From: Acidobacteriota bacterium | Lineage (GTDB): Bacteria; Acidobacteriota; UBA6911; RPQK01 | NCBI GenBank assembly: GCA_003819755.1 | Contig: RPQK01000112.1 | Location: forward strand, 1 to 13,403 | Direction: 5' to 3' | Length of the DNA stretch: 13,403 nt | In this document: positions 1-6,896 of the stretch, piece after piece | Numbering within the stretch: the stretch's first letter is position 1 | How the letters are laid out: each line of letters starts with the position of its first letter | Notes under the pieces: generated by a model | What the model was told of the DNA's origin: nothing | The model's database searches: none | The model's input: the letters and a program-made list of their open reading frames with translations, nothing else | Position numbers and translations under genes: made by a program

Positions 1-264
1 GATGGCGCCCGTCCCGGCAAGCTGGGCCAGGACGGTGTCATCGAAAACATCGGATACGTGCCCCATTCCCTTATGAGGGTAAAGGTTGACGCCGTCGGAC
101 GAGACGATACCGGCCGACTCCTGACCACGGTGTTGCAGGCCATAGAGTCCCAGAAAAGCGTGCTGAGCGGCTTCCTGACTGTCCGTTATCCCAAACACGC
201 CGCAGTGGTCGTGGAACTTGTCGTCTTCGAGCCAGTCCTCTTCGCTAACGCGTTCGATTTTCAT
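1..264 (-). CDS. purF: Amidophosphoribosyltransferase PurF, N-terminal part (cut by window edge)
   Basis: PurF transfers ammonia released from glutamine to PRPP, giving 5-phosphoribosylamine, the first committed step of purine synthesis in the cytoplasm. Translating the reverse strand from the ATG at 264 gives 88 residues with no stop before the window edge. Residues 21-26 read CGVFGI and residues 42-51 read LQHRGQESAG, the hallmark start of the Ntn-type glutamine amidotransferase domain. Cys21 would be the N-terminal nucleophile exposed after removal of a 20-residue propeptide, as in the Bacillus-type enzymes. The start is supported by a G-rich ribosome-binding stretch (GGGGGTGG, 283-276) about 11 nt upstream; a GTG directly before the ATG is an alternative. 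The gene diverges from ruvA and has its own extended -10 promoter at 309-317. The PRPP-binding domain lies outside the window, so integrity of the full gene cannot be judged. Confidence 0.95.
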   Translation of the reverse strand, partial: MKIERVSEEDWLEDDKFHDHCGVFGITDSQEAAQHAFLGLYGLQHRGQESAGIVSSDGVNLYPHKGMGHVSDVFDDTVLAQLAGTGAI

Positions 265-308
265 CACTTTATAAGCCACCCCCGAGGATCGGTTCTTGGA
301 GGAGCTTC

Positions 309-317
309 ATTATAGCA
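309..317 (-). promoter_or_regulatory. Extended -10 promoter element for purF
   Basis: Read on the minus strand, positions 317-309 spell TGCTATAAT: a perfect TATAAT hexamer preceded by the TGn extension typical of sigma-70-type extended -10 promoters. Seventeen bases further upstream the -35 position reads GTCAAT, a poor match, which fits an extended -10 promoter. Transcription would begin near 302, giving a leader of about 38 nt before the purF ATG with room for the G-rich ribosome-binding site. This contrasts with the leaderless layout on the ruvA side. It is a sequence match only; no start site has been measured. Confidence 0.6.
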
Positions 318-323
318 TCCTGG

Positions 324-482
324 GTTGACGGATTGACCGATGAAGGATGAAGGAGAAGGATGAAGGATGAAGGATGAAGGATGAAGGACAACGAGGGAAC
401 CGGACGCGGCCGCGCTTTTCTTCATCCTTCATCCTTCATCCTTCATCCTTCATCCTTCATTCGTCAATCGTCAATCGTCAAT
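324..482. repeat. Composite inverted array of two heptanucleotide repeats between purF and ruvA
   Basis: The left arm (324-387) has TTGACGG/ATTGACC units followed by six perfect ATGAAGG heptads and one 6-nt degenerate unit at 354-359. The right arm (420-482) is the mirror image: five perfect CCTTCAT heptads (426-460), then three CGTCAAT heptads (462-482). The two heptad types thus occur in the same order reading inward from both ends. The arms enclose a GC-rich centre with a 10-bp palindrome, CGCGGCCGCG (405-414). A single strand could form a long hairpin with register slippage between heptads. The array fills most of the divergent purF/ruvA gap and ends just before the ruvA -10 box. Similar heptamer tandem repeats (STRRs) are known in cyanobacterial genomes; the paired, mirrored form is what I see here. 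Function is unknown. Confidence 0.85.
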
Positions 483-488
483 TCCGTT

Positions 489-494
489 TATAAT
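489..494 (+). promoter_or_regulatory. -10 box of ruvA promoter, leaderless layout
   Basis: A perfect TATAAT hexamer ends 7 nt before the ruvA ATG at 502. Bacterial transcription usually starts 6-8 nt after the -10 box, so the mRNA would begin at or within a base of the ATG. The intervening bases (TCCTCCCG) contain no Shine-Dalgarno. No good -35 hexamer sits 16-18 nt upstream, where the CGTCAAT heptads lie. Confidence 0.6.
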
Positions 495-501
495 CCTCCC
501 G

Positions 502-1101
502 ATGATTGCCTGGCTTAAGGGAACTCTGTTTAGCAAGACGACGGACCGAGTCGTCGTGGAAGTCGGTGGGGTAGGATACGAAGTTCTCATTCCTTTCTCG
601 ACCTACTACGACCTCGGCGACGTCGGCTCCTGTGCTGGCCTGCATATCCATACGCACGTCCGGGAGGATACTCTAAGCCTTTACGGCTTCCTGACCACTC
701 TCGAGAAGCGCCTCTTCACCCTGTTGATTCAGGTCTCCGGTGTCGGTCCGCGCCTGGCTATCGCCGCTTTGTCGGGACTTCCCGGTGAGGAACTGATCCG
801 GGCCATAGTCATGGGGGACGTGGTGCGTCTGAGCAGCATTCCCGGGATTGGCAAGAAAACGGCGGAGCGGCTGGTGCTCGAGTTAAAGGACAAACTGCGG
901 ACAGTGATGGCTGAACCCGGAAGGGAAATCGAAATGCCGTCGCCGGCCTCAGCGGTTCAAAGTGATGTGATCTCCGCTCTTGTAAACCTGGGATACGGAC
1001 GCCCTGTGGCCGAGAAGGCGGTCGCCCACGTCATAAAGGAGGTACCGGGAGGGCGATTCGAGGACCTGTTGCGGAGGTCCTTGAGGCGAATTTCCGGTTG
1101 A
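502..1101 (+). CDS. ruvA: Holliday junction branch migration protein RuvA
   Basis: RuvA tetramers bind the four-way Holliday junction and load two RuvB hexameric motors to drive branch migration during recombination and fork repair. The 199-residue product has the family's usual size and layout: an N-terminal OB-fold domain (about 1-63), two helix-hairpin-helix DNA-binding motifs (VSGVGPRLA at 78-86 and IPGIGKKTAERL at 113-124), a flexible linker (about 134-150), and a C-terminal domain III (about 152-197) that contacts RuvB. The acidic pin residues, Glu55 and Asp56 in E. coli RuvA, are present at the same numbers in REDTLSL. The ATG at 502 fits the family start (MIAWLKG) and sits 7 nt after a TATAAT box with no Shine-Dalgarno. 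ruvB follows after 7 nt. ruvC, often immediately upstream in other bacteria, is not in this window. Confidence 0.97.
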   Translation: MIAWLKGTLFSKTTDRVVVEVGGVGYEVLIPFSTYYDLGDVGSCAGLHIHTHVREDTLSLYGFLTTLEKRLFTLLIQVSGVGPRLAIAALSGLPGEELIRAIVMGDVVRLSSIPGIGKKTAERLVLELKDKLRTVMAEPGREIEMPSPASAVQSDVISALVNLGYGRPVAEKAVAHVIKEVPGGRFEDLLRRSLRRISG

Positions 1102-1108
1102 GGATTCC

Positions 1109-2131
1109 ATGGAAGACGACAATCGCCTGATGAACCCGGTCGACCGCGCCGACGAACAGTTGTTCGAAAACACCCTCAGGCCTCGCTTCCTTCGGGAGTT
1201 TATCGGGCAGCAGAAGATCAAGGAGAACCTGGGGATAGCGGTCGAGGCGGCCCGGCAGCGAAGAGAGGCACTCGATCACGTTTTGCTTTTCGGCCCTCCT
1301 GGACTGGGCAAAACTACCCTCGCACAGATTCTCGCCAATGAAATGAACGTCGGCTTCCGGGCGACTTCGGGTCCGGCCATCGAAAAAAGAGGCGATGTGG
1401 CGGCCATCCTGACCAACCTGGAAGAGCAGGACGTGCTGTTCATCGATGAGATCCATCGGCTGCATCCCGCCATCGAGGAGATTCTCTATCCGGCCATGGA
1501 GGATTTCCAGATCGACATCATCATCGGAGAGGGCCCCGGGGCGCGCTCCATAAAGATCGATATTCCCCGGTTTACGCTTGTTGGCGCCACAACCCGGACG
1601 GGTTTGCTGACATCTCCGTTGTTGGGACGCTTCGGCATCATTCAGCGACTCGACTTTTACGATGTGGAAAGCCTGACTTTCATCGTCAACCGTTCCGCGG
1701 GCATCCTCGGGGTTCAGATTGACGGGCCGGGTGCATCCGAGATTGCCCAACGCAGCCGCGGTACCCCGCGTATTGCCAATCGGCTGCTCAGGCGGGTGAG
1801 AGACTTCGCCCAGGTGCGGGCCGACGGAGTGGTGACGCACGAGATCGCCTGTAAGGCCCTCGAGATGATGAATGTCGACAAGTTGGGTTTCGATGAGATC
1901 GATAGAAAGCTGCTCCTGACGATCATCGAGAAGTTCGGAGGCGGCCCAGTTGGAGTCAATACTCTTTCGGCCGCCATCAGTGAAGAAAAAGACGCGATCG
2001 AGGACATCTACGAACCCTACCTGATCCAGGTCGGTTTCCTGAACCGTACGCCGCGCGGACGTGTCGCCACCGAGCGTGCGCTCGAGCACTTCGGAGTCGA
2101 CCTCAAGCGCCGCCAGAAAGGCCTCTTTTGA
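1109..2131 (+). CDS. ruvB: Holliday junction DNA helicase RuvB
   Basis: RuvB is the AAA+ ATPase motor that pulls DNA through the RuvA-Holliday junction complex. The 340-residue protein is of normal length. The Walker A motif GPPGLGKTT is at 62-70 and the Walker B motif FIDEIH at 111-116. Sensor 1 lies around TLVGATTR (156-163), and the arginine-finger region LLTSPLLGRFG puts Arg at 174. The sensor 2 stretch GTPRIANRLLRR is followed by the C-terminal winged-helix domain ending FLNRTPRGRVAT...LGYF-like (here FGVDLKRRQKGLF). The segment SPLLGRFG differs slightly from the commoner PLRDRFG, but the arginine is kept. The ATG at 1109 has GAGG about 6 nt upstream and starts 7 nt after ruvA stops, so the two are co-transcribed. 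A strong inverted repeat begins 6 nt after the stop and probably ends the transcript. Confidence 0.97.
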   Translation: MEDDNRLMNPVDRADEQLFENTLRPRFLREFIGQQKIKENLGIAVEAARQRREALDHVLLFGPPGLGKTTLAQILANEMNVGFRATSGPAIEKRGDVAAILTNLEEQDVLFIDEIHRLHPAIEEILYPAMEDFQIDIIIGEGPGARSIKIDIPRFTLVGATTRTGLLTSPLLGRFGIIQRLDFYDVESLTFIVNRSAGILGVQIDGPGASEIAQRSRGTPRIANRLLRRVRDFAQVRADGVVTHEIACKALEMMNVDKLGFDEIDRKLLLTIIEKFGGGPVGVNTLSAAISEEKDAIEDIYEPYLIQVGFLNRTPRGRVATERALEHFGVDLKRRQKGLF

Positions 2132-2137
2132 GGGCGA

Positions 2138-2249
2138 AGGGGCGGAGCTGACGGCTAACAGCTGACACCTGACAAAAGTAGAGGCAACCAACGTTCCCGC
2201 TTTTTGGTCAGCTGTCAGCTGTCAGCCGTCAGCTGTCAGCTCCGCCCCT
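2138..2249. repeat. Inverted array of AGCTGAC/GTCAGCT heptads; hairpin downstream of ruvB
   Basis: The outer 15 bases are a perfect inverted pair: AGGGGCGGAGCTGAC (2138-2152) and its complement (2235-2249). Inward, the left arm continues GGCTAAC, AGCTGAC, ACCTGAC (2153-2173). The right arm has GTCAGCT, GTCAGCT, GTCAGCC, GTCAGCT, GTCAGCT (2207-2241). AAAAG (2174-2178) and CTTTTT (2200-2205) can extend the stem around a loop of about 20 nt. The right arm has one heptad more than the left. Lying between the ruvB stop and the moxR promoter, the element probably acts as a terminator or insulator; that role is inferred from position. Confidence 0.85.
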
Positions 2250-2276
2250 GCCTTTCCGCGTTCGCTCTGAGTTTGC

Positions 2277-2282
2277 TATCAT
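2277..2282 (+). promoter_or_regulatory. -10-like box of moxR, leaderless layout
   Basis: TATCAT, a five-of-six match to TATAAT, ends 8 nt before the GTG at 2291. No Shine-Dalgarno lies between them (bases ACCCTGCT). This geometry matches the ruvA and rimO promoters in the window and helps choose GTG 2291 as the start of the MoxR gene. The -35 position is weak (TTTCCG, 18 nt upstream). Confidence 0.45.
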
Positions 2283-2290
2283 ACCCTGCT

Positions 2291-3244
2291 GTGGGTGCAG
2301 CCACGCAGTTCGAGCCGAAGATCCGGTTATTGAAGCAGTCCATCGAGAAGGTCATCAAGGGCAAATCCGACGTTGTTGATCTCGCGATCGTGGCCTTGCT
2401 GGGAAAAGGCCACCTGCTGATAGAGGATGTGCCGGGGGTCGGGAAGACCACCCTGGCGCATGCCATGGCACGCTCGTTCGACTGCAGCTTTCAGCGAATT
2501 CAGTTCACCAGCGACCTGCTTCCTTCTGACCTCACCGGCGTTTCCATCTTCAACCAGGTCGAGCATCGTTTTGAGTTCCGCAAAGGCCCCATTTTTGCCA
2601 ACGTGATTCTGGCCGACGAAATCAATCGCACGACGCCAAAGACCCAGAGTGCCTTGCTGGAAGCGATGAGTGAAGGGAAAGTGACGGTCGAGGACCAGAC
2701 CTATCCTCTCCCTCAGCCTTTCATGGTCATAGCGACCCAAAACCCGATCGAGCACCATGGAACTTATCCATTGCCTGAATCCCAGCTGGACAGGTTCTTG
2801 ATGCGGATTCGGATGGGATACCCTAGTGAAGAGGATGAGAAGCAGATCGTTCGATCCCAGATCAGCTACAGCGCGGCCGATGATCTCGTCCCGATCTTGA
2901 CGGCGAACGAGATAGAGGAAGCGCAAAGGCAGGTGGAGAAGGTCCAGGTCCACGACGCTCTCCTGGACTACACAATGGCCTTGACCCGCGTGACCCGGAC
3001 AAATGAGCAGCTGACCTTGGGCATCAGTCCGAGGGGGACGATGGCGCTGTACCGCGCGGCGCAAGCTCACGCGCTCCTGCACGGCCGAGACTATTGCGTC
3101 CCCGATGACATAAAGAAGCTCGTGGTGCCCGTCTTCTCCCACCGGGTCATAATCAATACGAATTACTCCTCGCCTCTACCCAAAAGCGCAGAAGCCGAAT
3201 CGGTTATCAGAAGTTTGATGGAGGAAGTGGAAGTACCGCTGTAG
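2291..3244 (+). CDS. MoxR family AAA+ ATPase
   Basis: MoxR ATPases are chaperone-like AAA+ proteins thought to act on maturation or cofactor insertion of partner proteins, often encoded beside DUF58, VWA or transglutaminase proteins. From the GTG start the product has 317 residues, the usual family length. Walker A (EDVPGVGKTT) is near 45-54 and Walker B (VILADEINR) near 105-113. The family signature IATQNPIEHHGTYPLPESQLDRF spans about 147-169; the C-terminal lid includes GISPRGT. The open frame continues upstream to a TTG at 2204, but that extension is translated heptad repeat (SCQLSAVSCQL) and is not conserved-looking, so I reject it. The GTG at 2291 lies 8 nt after a TATCAT box with no Shine-Dalgarno, consistent with leaderless translation. 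The next gene, DUF58, is 119 nt downstream across a strong hairpin. The client protein cannot be named from sequence. Confidence 0.93.
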   Translation: MGAATQFEPKIRLLKQSIEKVIKGKSDVVDLAIVALLGKGHLLIEDVPGVGKTTLAHAMARSFDCSFQRIQFTSDLLPSDLTGVSIFNQVEHRFEFRKGPIFANVILADEINRTTPKTQSALLEAMSEGKVTVEDQTYPLPQPFMVIATQNPIEHHGTYPLPESQLDRFLMRIRMGYPSEEDEKQIVRSQISYSAADDLVPILTANEIEEAQRQVEKVQVHDALLDYTMALTRVTRTNEQLTLGISPRGTMALYRAAQAHALLHGRDYCVPDDIKKLVVPVFSHRVIINTNYSSPLPKSAEAESVIRSLMEEVEVPL

Positions 3245-3255
3245 GTTTGCCCGTA

Positions 3256-3335
3256 AAAAGACCTCAAAGACCCATGGACCTCAAGGACAGGCAAAATTCA
3301 GGTCCTTGGGGTCCTTGGTGTCTTTGAGGTCTTTT
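3256..3335. terminator. Strong hairpin of 9-nt repeats between moxR and DUF58 gene
   Basis: The left arm 3256-3288 starts AAAAGACCTCAAAGAC and the right arm 3302-3335 is its complement, with one bulged base and two mismatches over 33-34 positions and a 13-nt loop. An A-run (3255-3259) precedes the stem and TTTT (3332-3335) closes it, so it resembles a bidirectional intrinsic terminator. The inner part is built from roughly 9-nt units of the form CAAGGACCC. It begins 11 nt after the moxR stop. As moxR and the DUF58 gene are normally one operon, it may be an attenuator that lowers expression of the membrane proteins relative to the ATPase; that role is inferred. Confidence 0.75.
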
Positions 3336-3363
3336 CACAGGCACAGACAGCAACCCTTAGCCC

Positions 3364-4653
3364 ATGCCAAAACCGAATCCCGGCCGGGTGCCGATCAGCC
3401 AGGTGATCTGGTCGACAGTCTTCTTATTGATAGCGGCGGCGCTCGCCCTTCTCGGTGCAATGGCGCGCCAGCAGGGCCAGATCTACGCATCCGTATTCCT
3501 GTCGATTCTCTCGCTGGTGTTTCTGATCGTCGTCAGCGTTACACTTGTCCCCCGGCTTGTCCTCAGGGTGAGGCTCGACTTCCTGAACCGTCTGCAGTTC
3601 TTCCGCTTCACCCGCCGGGGAGCTTTTTTCGTCCTGGTGGTTGTCCTGGTCGCGCTTTCCAGTCTGAACACCGGAAATAACCTCCTCATCCTGGTGCTGT
3701 CGACACTGATGGCGGCATTGATTGTCTCCGGCCTGATCGCCAGTGTTGTGCTCGACGGGCTGAAAATCAGCCTCCGGGCTCCTGACGCCATCCATGCCGG
3801 GCAGAAGGCCGTTTTCATGCTTACCCTGCAGAACCTCAAGCGCCTTTTTCCCTCTATTGCTCTAAAGCTGAAGAGTCGCAAAGAGGATGACCGGGAACCG
3901 GACGGGACTGACTTCTTTGTTCAGGAGAAGATGTTTCCTTTCATCAAGGCCGGCGGAACGCTCTCGTTGCCGTTTCAGTGCAGCTTTGAACGACGGGGAA
4001 TTTTCCCGGTGACCGGTTTCGAGGTCCGCACGACCTTCCCCTTCGGATTTTTCTCACGAGGGCGCGATATAGAGGCGGCCGGGAACATCGTCGTTTACCC
4101 GCGCTTGCGCGACGTCGCTCAACTCGCCTTGCTTCATCCCTTTCTTGAGGGCAGTCAGGAGAAGAACCGGCGCGGGGCAGGCGGAAGTCTCTACAATATC
4201 CGGCTCTATCAACCCGGGGATGACGCCCGTCACGTGCACTGGAAATCGACGGCCAAGACCGGGCGGCTGATGGTAAGGGATCTTTCTGTGGAGGAGGATC
4301 AGCCTGTTTCGATAGGCTTCTCGACGTTCCTGCCCGTTCTTTCGCCGGCCGCGCTCGGGGCTTTTGAGGCGGCCGTCTCTTACGTGGCCTCTCTTTGCCA
4401 TCACTACTATCGACAGCGCCAGATCTTCATGTTCGACTCCGGTGAGTTCCAGGCGAGGGTCAATGGACAGGAAGAAAACTACCGGACCCTGATGGAGTAT
4501 CTGGCTTCGGTTCAACCATCAAAAGAGGAAAAGCTCAACCCTGCCAACCAATCTCCAGGCTCGGTGCTGTTTACCGCCGTCCCCACCAGCGGAGCTGCGC
4601 GGGGGCCGGTGATAGACTACCTGTCTTGGAGCGGAGTCGAAGATGTCGTTTGA
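3364..4653 (+). CDS. DUF58 domain-containing membrane protein, MoxR partner
   Basis: DUF58 proteins are membrane-anchored, VWA-like-fold proteins encoded next to MoxR ATPases; their biochemical role is poorly known. The 429-residue product has hydrophobic segments at about 13-33, 42-62, 87-103 and 106-130, giving a membrane N-terminal part, then a large soluble region. The DUF58 signature LYQPGDDARHVHWKSTAKTG is at 281-300, followed by RLMVRD. The ATG at 3364 is the first possible start, because an in-frame TAG lies at 3358-3360. No clear Shine-Dalgarno or -10 box precedes it. The gene is separated from moxR by a hairpin and overlaps the following transglutaminase gene by 11 bp, so those two are translationally coupled. 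A membrane protease or envelope-maturation role is a guess from the neighbours. Confidence 0.9.
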   Translation: MPKPNPGRVPISQVIWSTVFLLIAAALALLGAMARQQGQIYASVFLSILSLVFLIVVSVTLVPRLVLRVRLDFLNRLQFFRFTRRGAFFVLVVVLVALSSLNTGNNLLILVLSTLMAALIVSGLIASVVLDGLKISLRAPDAIHAGQKAVFMLTLQNLKRLFPSIALKLKSRKEDDREPDGTDFFVQEKMFPFIKAGGTLSLPFQCSFERRGIFPVTGFEVRTTFPFGFFSRGRDIEAAGNIVVYPRLRDVAQLALLHPFLEGSQEKNRRGAGGSLYNIRLYQPGDDARHVHWKSTAKTGRLMVRDLSVEEDQPVSIGFSTFLPVLSPAALGAFEAAVSYVASLCHHYYRQRQIFMFDSGEFQARVNGQEENYRTLMEYLASVQPSKEEKLNPANQSPGSVLFTAVPTSGAARGPVIDYLSWSGVEDVV

Positions 4654-6745
4654 GCGTGCCTTCCGGCTTTACAGCTACTTGCTGCTTCTGGCGGGTTTCT
4701 TCGCCCTGTTTGCCTCGGGGGCCGCCCATCCGCTCGTGGCCGGCCTTTATCTGTTGGCGGTTCTGGCAATCGCGCGATGGGGAGTCCTCACCCTTTCACA
4801 CACTGTTCAACTCCTCCTCGTCCTGGGAATGCTCGGCTGGTGTGTAGTCGAAATCTTTCTGTTCTCGCCCGTTATCCAAGGGCTCGTCCACCTGCTCCTG
4901 CTCATAAGTCTCCTGCGACTGCTGACGGCAGCGACCGGACGCGACTACATGCTCCTTTACCTGATTTCTTTCGTCTTCGTGCTCTTGGCGTCCACATACA
5001 CGATTTCCGCCTTCTTCCTGCTGACCCTGGCCGTTTTTATTTTCTTCGCGATCCAGGCATTCATGCTCTTCGAGAGCCGGGCGGCTTACCTGGAAAACCG
5101 GCGTGTAGGCTTCTCGCACAAGGCCTACCTTCAGATGTCGGCGACGGTGACCGTCTTGATCCTGCTGTTTGCCATTCCCATCTTCGTGGTCATACCGCGC
5201 GGAGGCATGGCTTTTCTCGGAAACCCCAGCGACGCCTTTGCCCAGTTGACAGGGTTCTCGGACCGTGTGGTGCTAGGCGACCTGGGACGAATTCTGACGG
5301 ATGCTCGAATCGTCATGCGGGTCAAGACGGATCTTCCGGTGGACCAGTTGCCGGAGGACGTGAAGTGGCGGGGAATCGCTTTGGACCACTACGACGGCAG
5401 GGTCTGGTCGAATACCCGGCGCACTGAGCAGCAGATCTATCAGAACCAGCTGTACAGCGGCTTTCTTATCCCACGAAACCGGCGTCAGAAAGAAAGCCAG
5501 CTTCGGCAGGTCTTTTTTGTCGAACCTTTCACGAACATCGTTTTTGGTGCGCCCGACATCATCTCCATTTCCGGCGTCGCGGACGGTCGGGGCTTCGTCG
5601 TACAAGACGGGAACGACTCCTTTTCGTTTCTTCCTGCACGAGCTCGGCGGACCAGCTACACGATTTACTCCGATATCGTGAGCCGGGGACAGAGGCTGGC
5701 GGCGATTCGGCCCGGTGCCGGACTGCCGGCCGGGATGGCCCACTATCTTCAACTCCCCGAGATAGACGTCAGGATTCGCAATCTGGCGGAACAGCTGGTC
5801 GCAAACAAGCCGACGCCGGTCGCCCGTGCGCTTGCCCTTGAGGACTACCTGCATCGCAACTACCGGTACAGCCTGGAAAACGCATCCGCCTCTGCAGCTG
5901 ACCCGGTCGCCGATTTCCTTTTTCAGAGCAAAGCCGGCCACTGCGAATATTTCAGTGCGTCGCTGGCGATCATGCTTCGTTCCATCGGCATCCCCTGCCG
6001 GGTCGTAAATGGGTTCCGAAGCGGAGAATTCAACAGTTGGAGCGATCATTTTGTCGTCCGCCAGTCAGATGCGCACAGCTGGGTTGAGGCCTACTTTGAG
6101 GGCGCGGGTTGGATGGAATTTGACGCAACCCCGCCGGGAGGGGATGACACCCGCTTTCTCTTCGCTCGCCTTGGCAGCCAGTGGCTGGATGCTCTTGACG
6201 CCTTCTGGACCGAAGTGATCACGTTCGATCGAATTGGACAGGTGACCCTCTTTCGTTCTACTGGAAGGGAATTGTTCAGCCTGTTCATAAACGCCGGGAG
6301 ATTTACAGATTGGATAAGAATTCTCCGCAGAAACTACACCGACGGCTCTTTTGCCGCGCACCTCCCCGATATCGGAAAGGTCTTCTGGGTCTTCCCCGGC
6401 GGCCTGCTGGCTTTTGCGGTGATGTACCGGTACCGGCGTTACCTGCGACTGTTCGTTAAGCGAAGAATCCTGATGCTGAGCGCGGACCGGCTTGCGCCGG
6501 ACTATTACCTGGAGTTACTAGACGTCCTGAAACGCCGCGGGCTGGAAAGACGCCGTTCCGAAACACCGCTGGAATTTGCCTCCCGGGCACAGGCGAGACT
6601 GGATTCAGTCGTGCCCCAAAGGGTCACCGAGCTCTATTACGGGAATCGCTTCGGCCGCCTCCCCCTGGCTCCGTCCGACGTTTCAGAGATTTACTCGGGA
6701 TTGAAGCAACTACGCAAGCTCCGGGGAGTCCGGGCGCCGAGCTAA
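4643..6745 (+). CDS. Membrane transglutaminase-like protein (DUF3488/TgpA type)
   Basis: This resembles TgpA-type inner-membrane proteins with a periplasmic transglutaminase-like cysteine domain. The 700-residue product has about six hydrophobic segments within 11-188, a long extracytoplasmic region, a transglutaminase core and a further membrane segment at about 580-594, then a basic cytoplasmic tail resembling DUF4129. The catalytic triad is visible: Cys434 in AGHCEYFSAS, His478 in SDAHSWVEAYF and Asp494 in MEFDATPPGG. All three are intact, so an active enzyme (transamidase or protease-like) is plausible. The substrate is unknown. The ATG at 4643 has GGAG 6 nt upstream and overlaps the DUF58 gene by 11 bp. 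The MoxR, DUF58 and transglutaminase trio is a recurrent bacterial association. A VWA partner, common in larger versions of the cluster, is absent here. Confidence 0.92.
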   Translation: MSFERAFRLYSYLLLLAGFFALFASGAAHPLVAGLYLLAVLAIARWGVLTLSHTVQLLLVLGMLGWCVVEIFLFSPVIQGLVHLLLLISLLRLLTAATGRDYMLLYLISFVFVLLASTYTISAFFLLTLAVFIFFAIQAFMLFESRAAYLENRRVGFSHKAYLQMSATVTVLILLFAIPIFVVIPRGGMAFLGNPSDAFAQLTGFSDRVVLGDLGRILTDARIVMRVKTDLPVDQLPEDVKWRGIALDHYDGRVWSNTRRTEQQIYQNQLYSGFLIPRNRRQKESQLRQVFFVEPFTNIVFGAPDIISISGVADGRGFVVQDGNDSFSFLPARARRTSYTIYSDIVSRGQRLAAIRPGAGLPAGMAHYLQLPEIDVRIRNLAEQLVANKPTPVARALALEDYLHRNYRYSLENASASAADPVADFLFQSKAGHCEYFSASLAIMLRSIGIPCRVVNGFRSGEFNSWSDHFVVRQSDAHSWVEAYFEGAGWMEFDATPPGGDDTRFLFARLGSQWLDALDAFWTEVITFDRIGQVTLFRSTGRELFSLFINAGRFTDWIRILRRNYTDGSFAAHLPDIGKVFWVFPGGLLAFAVMYRYRRYLRLFVKRRILMLSADRLAPDYYLELLDVLKRRGLERRRSETPLEFASRAQARLDSVVPQRVTELYYGNRFGRLPLAPSDVSEIYSGLKQLRKLRGVRAPS

Positions 6746-6882
6746 GCAAAGCGAGAAAAAGCAAAGAAGTCGTGTATATTTGCCTGCTTTTCCCTTCTTC
6801 CCTTCGCCCCTTCGCCCCTTTCCTTTCGGTCGTTTCCTCCGGCTGGCTCACCCCTCCCCCTGAACCCGACCCCCCGAACCCG
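6746..6882 (+). other. Intergenic region with CCTTCGCC-type octamer repeats
   Basis: This gap holds no gene I can support. A weak stem is possible between AAAAGCA (6757-6763) and TGCTTTT (6785-6791), with a 21-nt loop; it is too AT-rich and open to call a terminator confidently. It is followed by pyrimidine-rich tandem 8-nt units at 6793-6824 (CCTTCTTC, CCTTCGCC, CCTTCGCC, CCTTTCCT), which resemble the 7- and 9-nt arrays of other gaps but lack a good mirrored arm. The rimO promoter lies at the right end. Confidence 0.5.
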
Positions 6883-6888
6883 TATAAT
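6883..6888 (+). promoter_or_regulatory. -10 box of rimO promoter, leaderless layout
   Basis: A perfect TATAAT ends 8 nt before the rimO ATG at 6897, so transcription should start on or next to the ATG. The bases between (AGTCCCTT) hold no Shine-Dalgarno. At a 17-nt spacing upstream, the -35 position reads CTGAAC, a three-of-six match to TTGACA. Confidence 0.6.
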
Positions 6889-6896
6889 AGTCCCTT

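Noticed and set aside
58..315. An 85-codon open frame on the plus strand at the left edge
   Set aside because: It is the shadow of the minus-strand purF coding sequence, whose CGVFGI and QHRGQESAG motifs are unmistakable.
324..482. CRISPR-like array
   Set aside because: Units are 7 nt, contiguous, without spacers, and mirrored; no cas genes are present.
324..482. TTGACG heptads as a battery of -35 promoter elements
   Set aside because: They resemble TTGACA, but no -10 hexamer lies 16-18 nt downstream in the matching orientation on either strand; the neighbouring positions are ATGAAGG repeat.
1031..2191. A 386-codon open frame on the minus strand
   Set aside because: It lies wholly antisense to ruvA/ruvB, which carry full family motifs; the minus-strand product has no recognisable domain and runs into repeat sequence.
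2204..2290. N-terminal extension of the MoxR protein from a TTG at 2204
   Set aside because: The extra 29 residues are translated heptad repeats (SCQLSAVSCQL) plus promoter sequence; GTG 2291 gives the normal family length and fits the -10 box.
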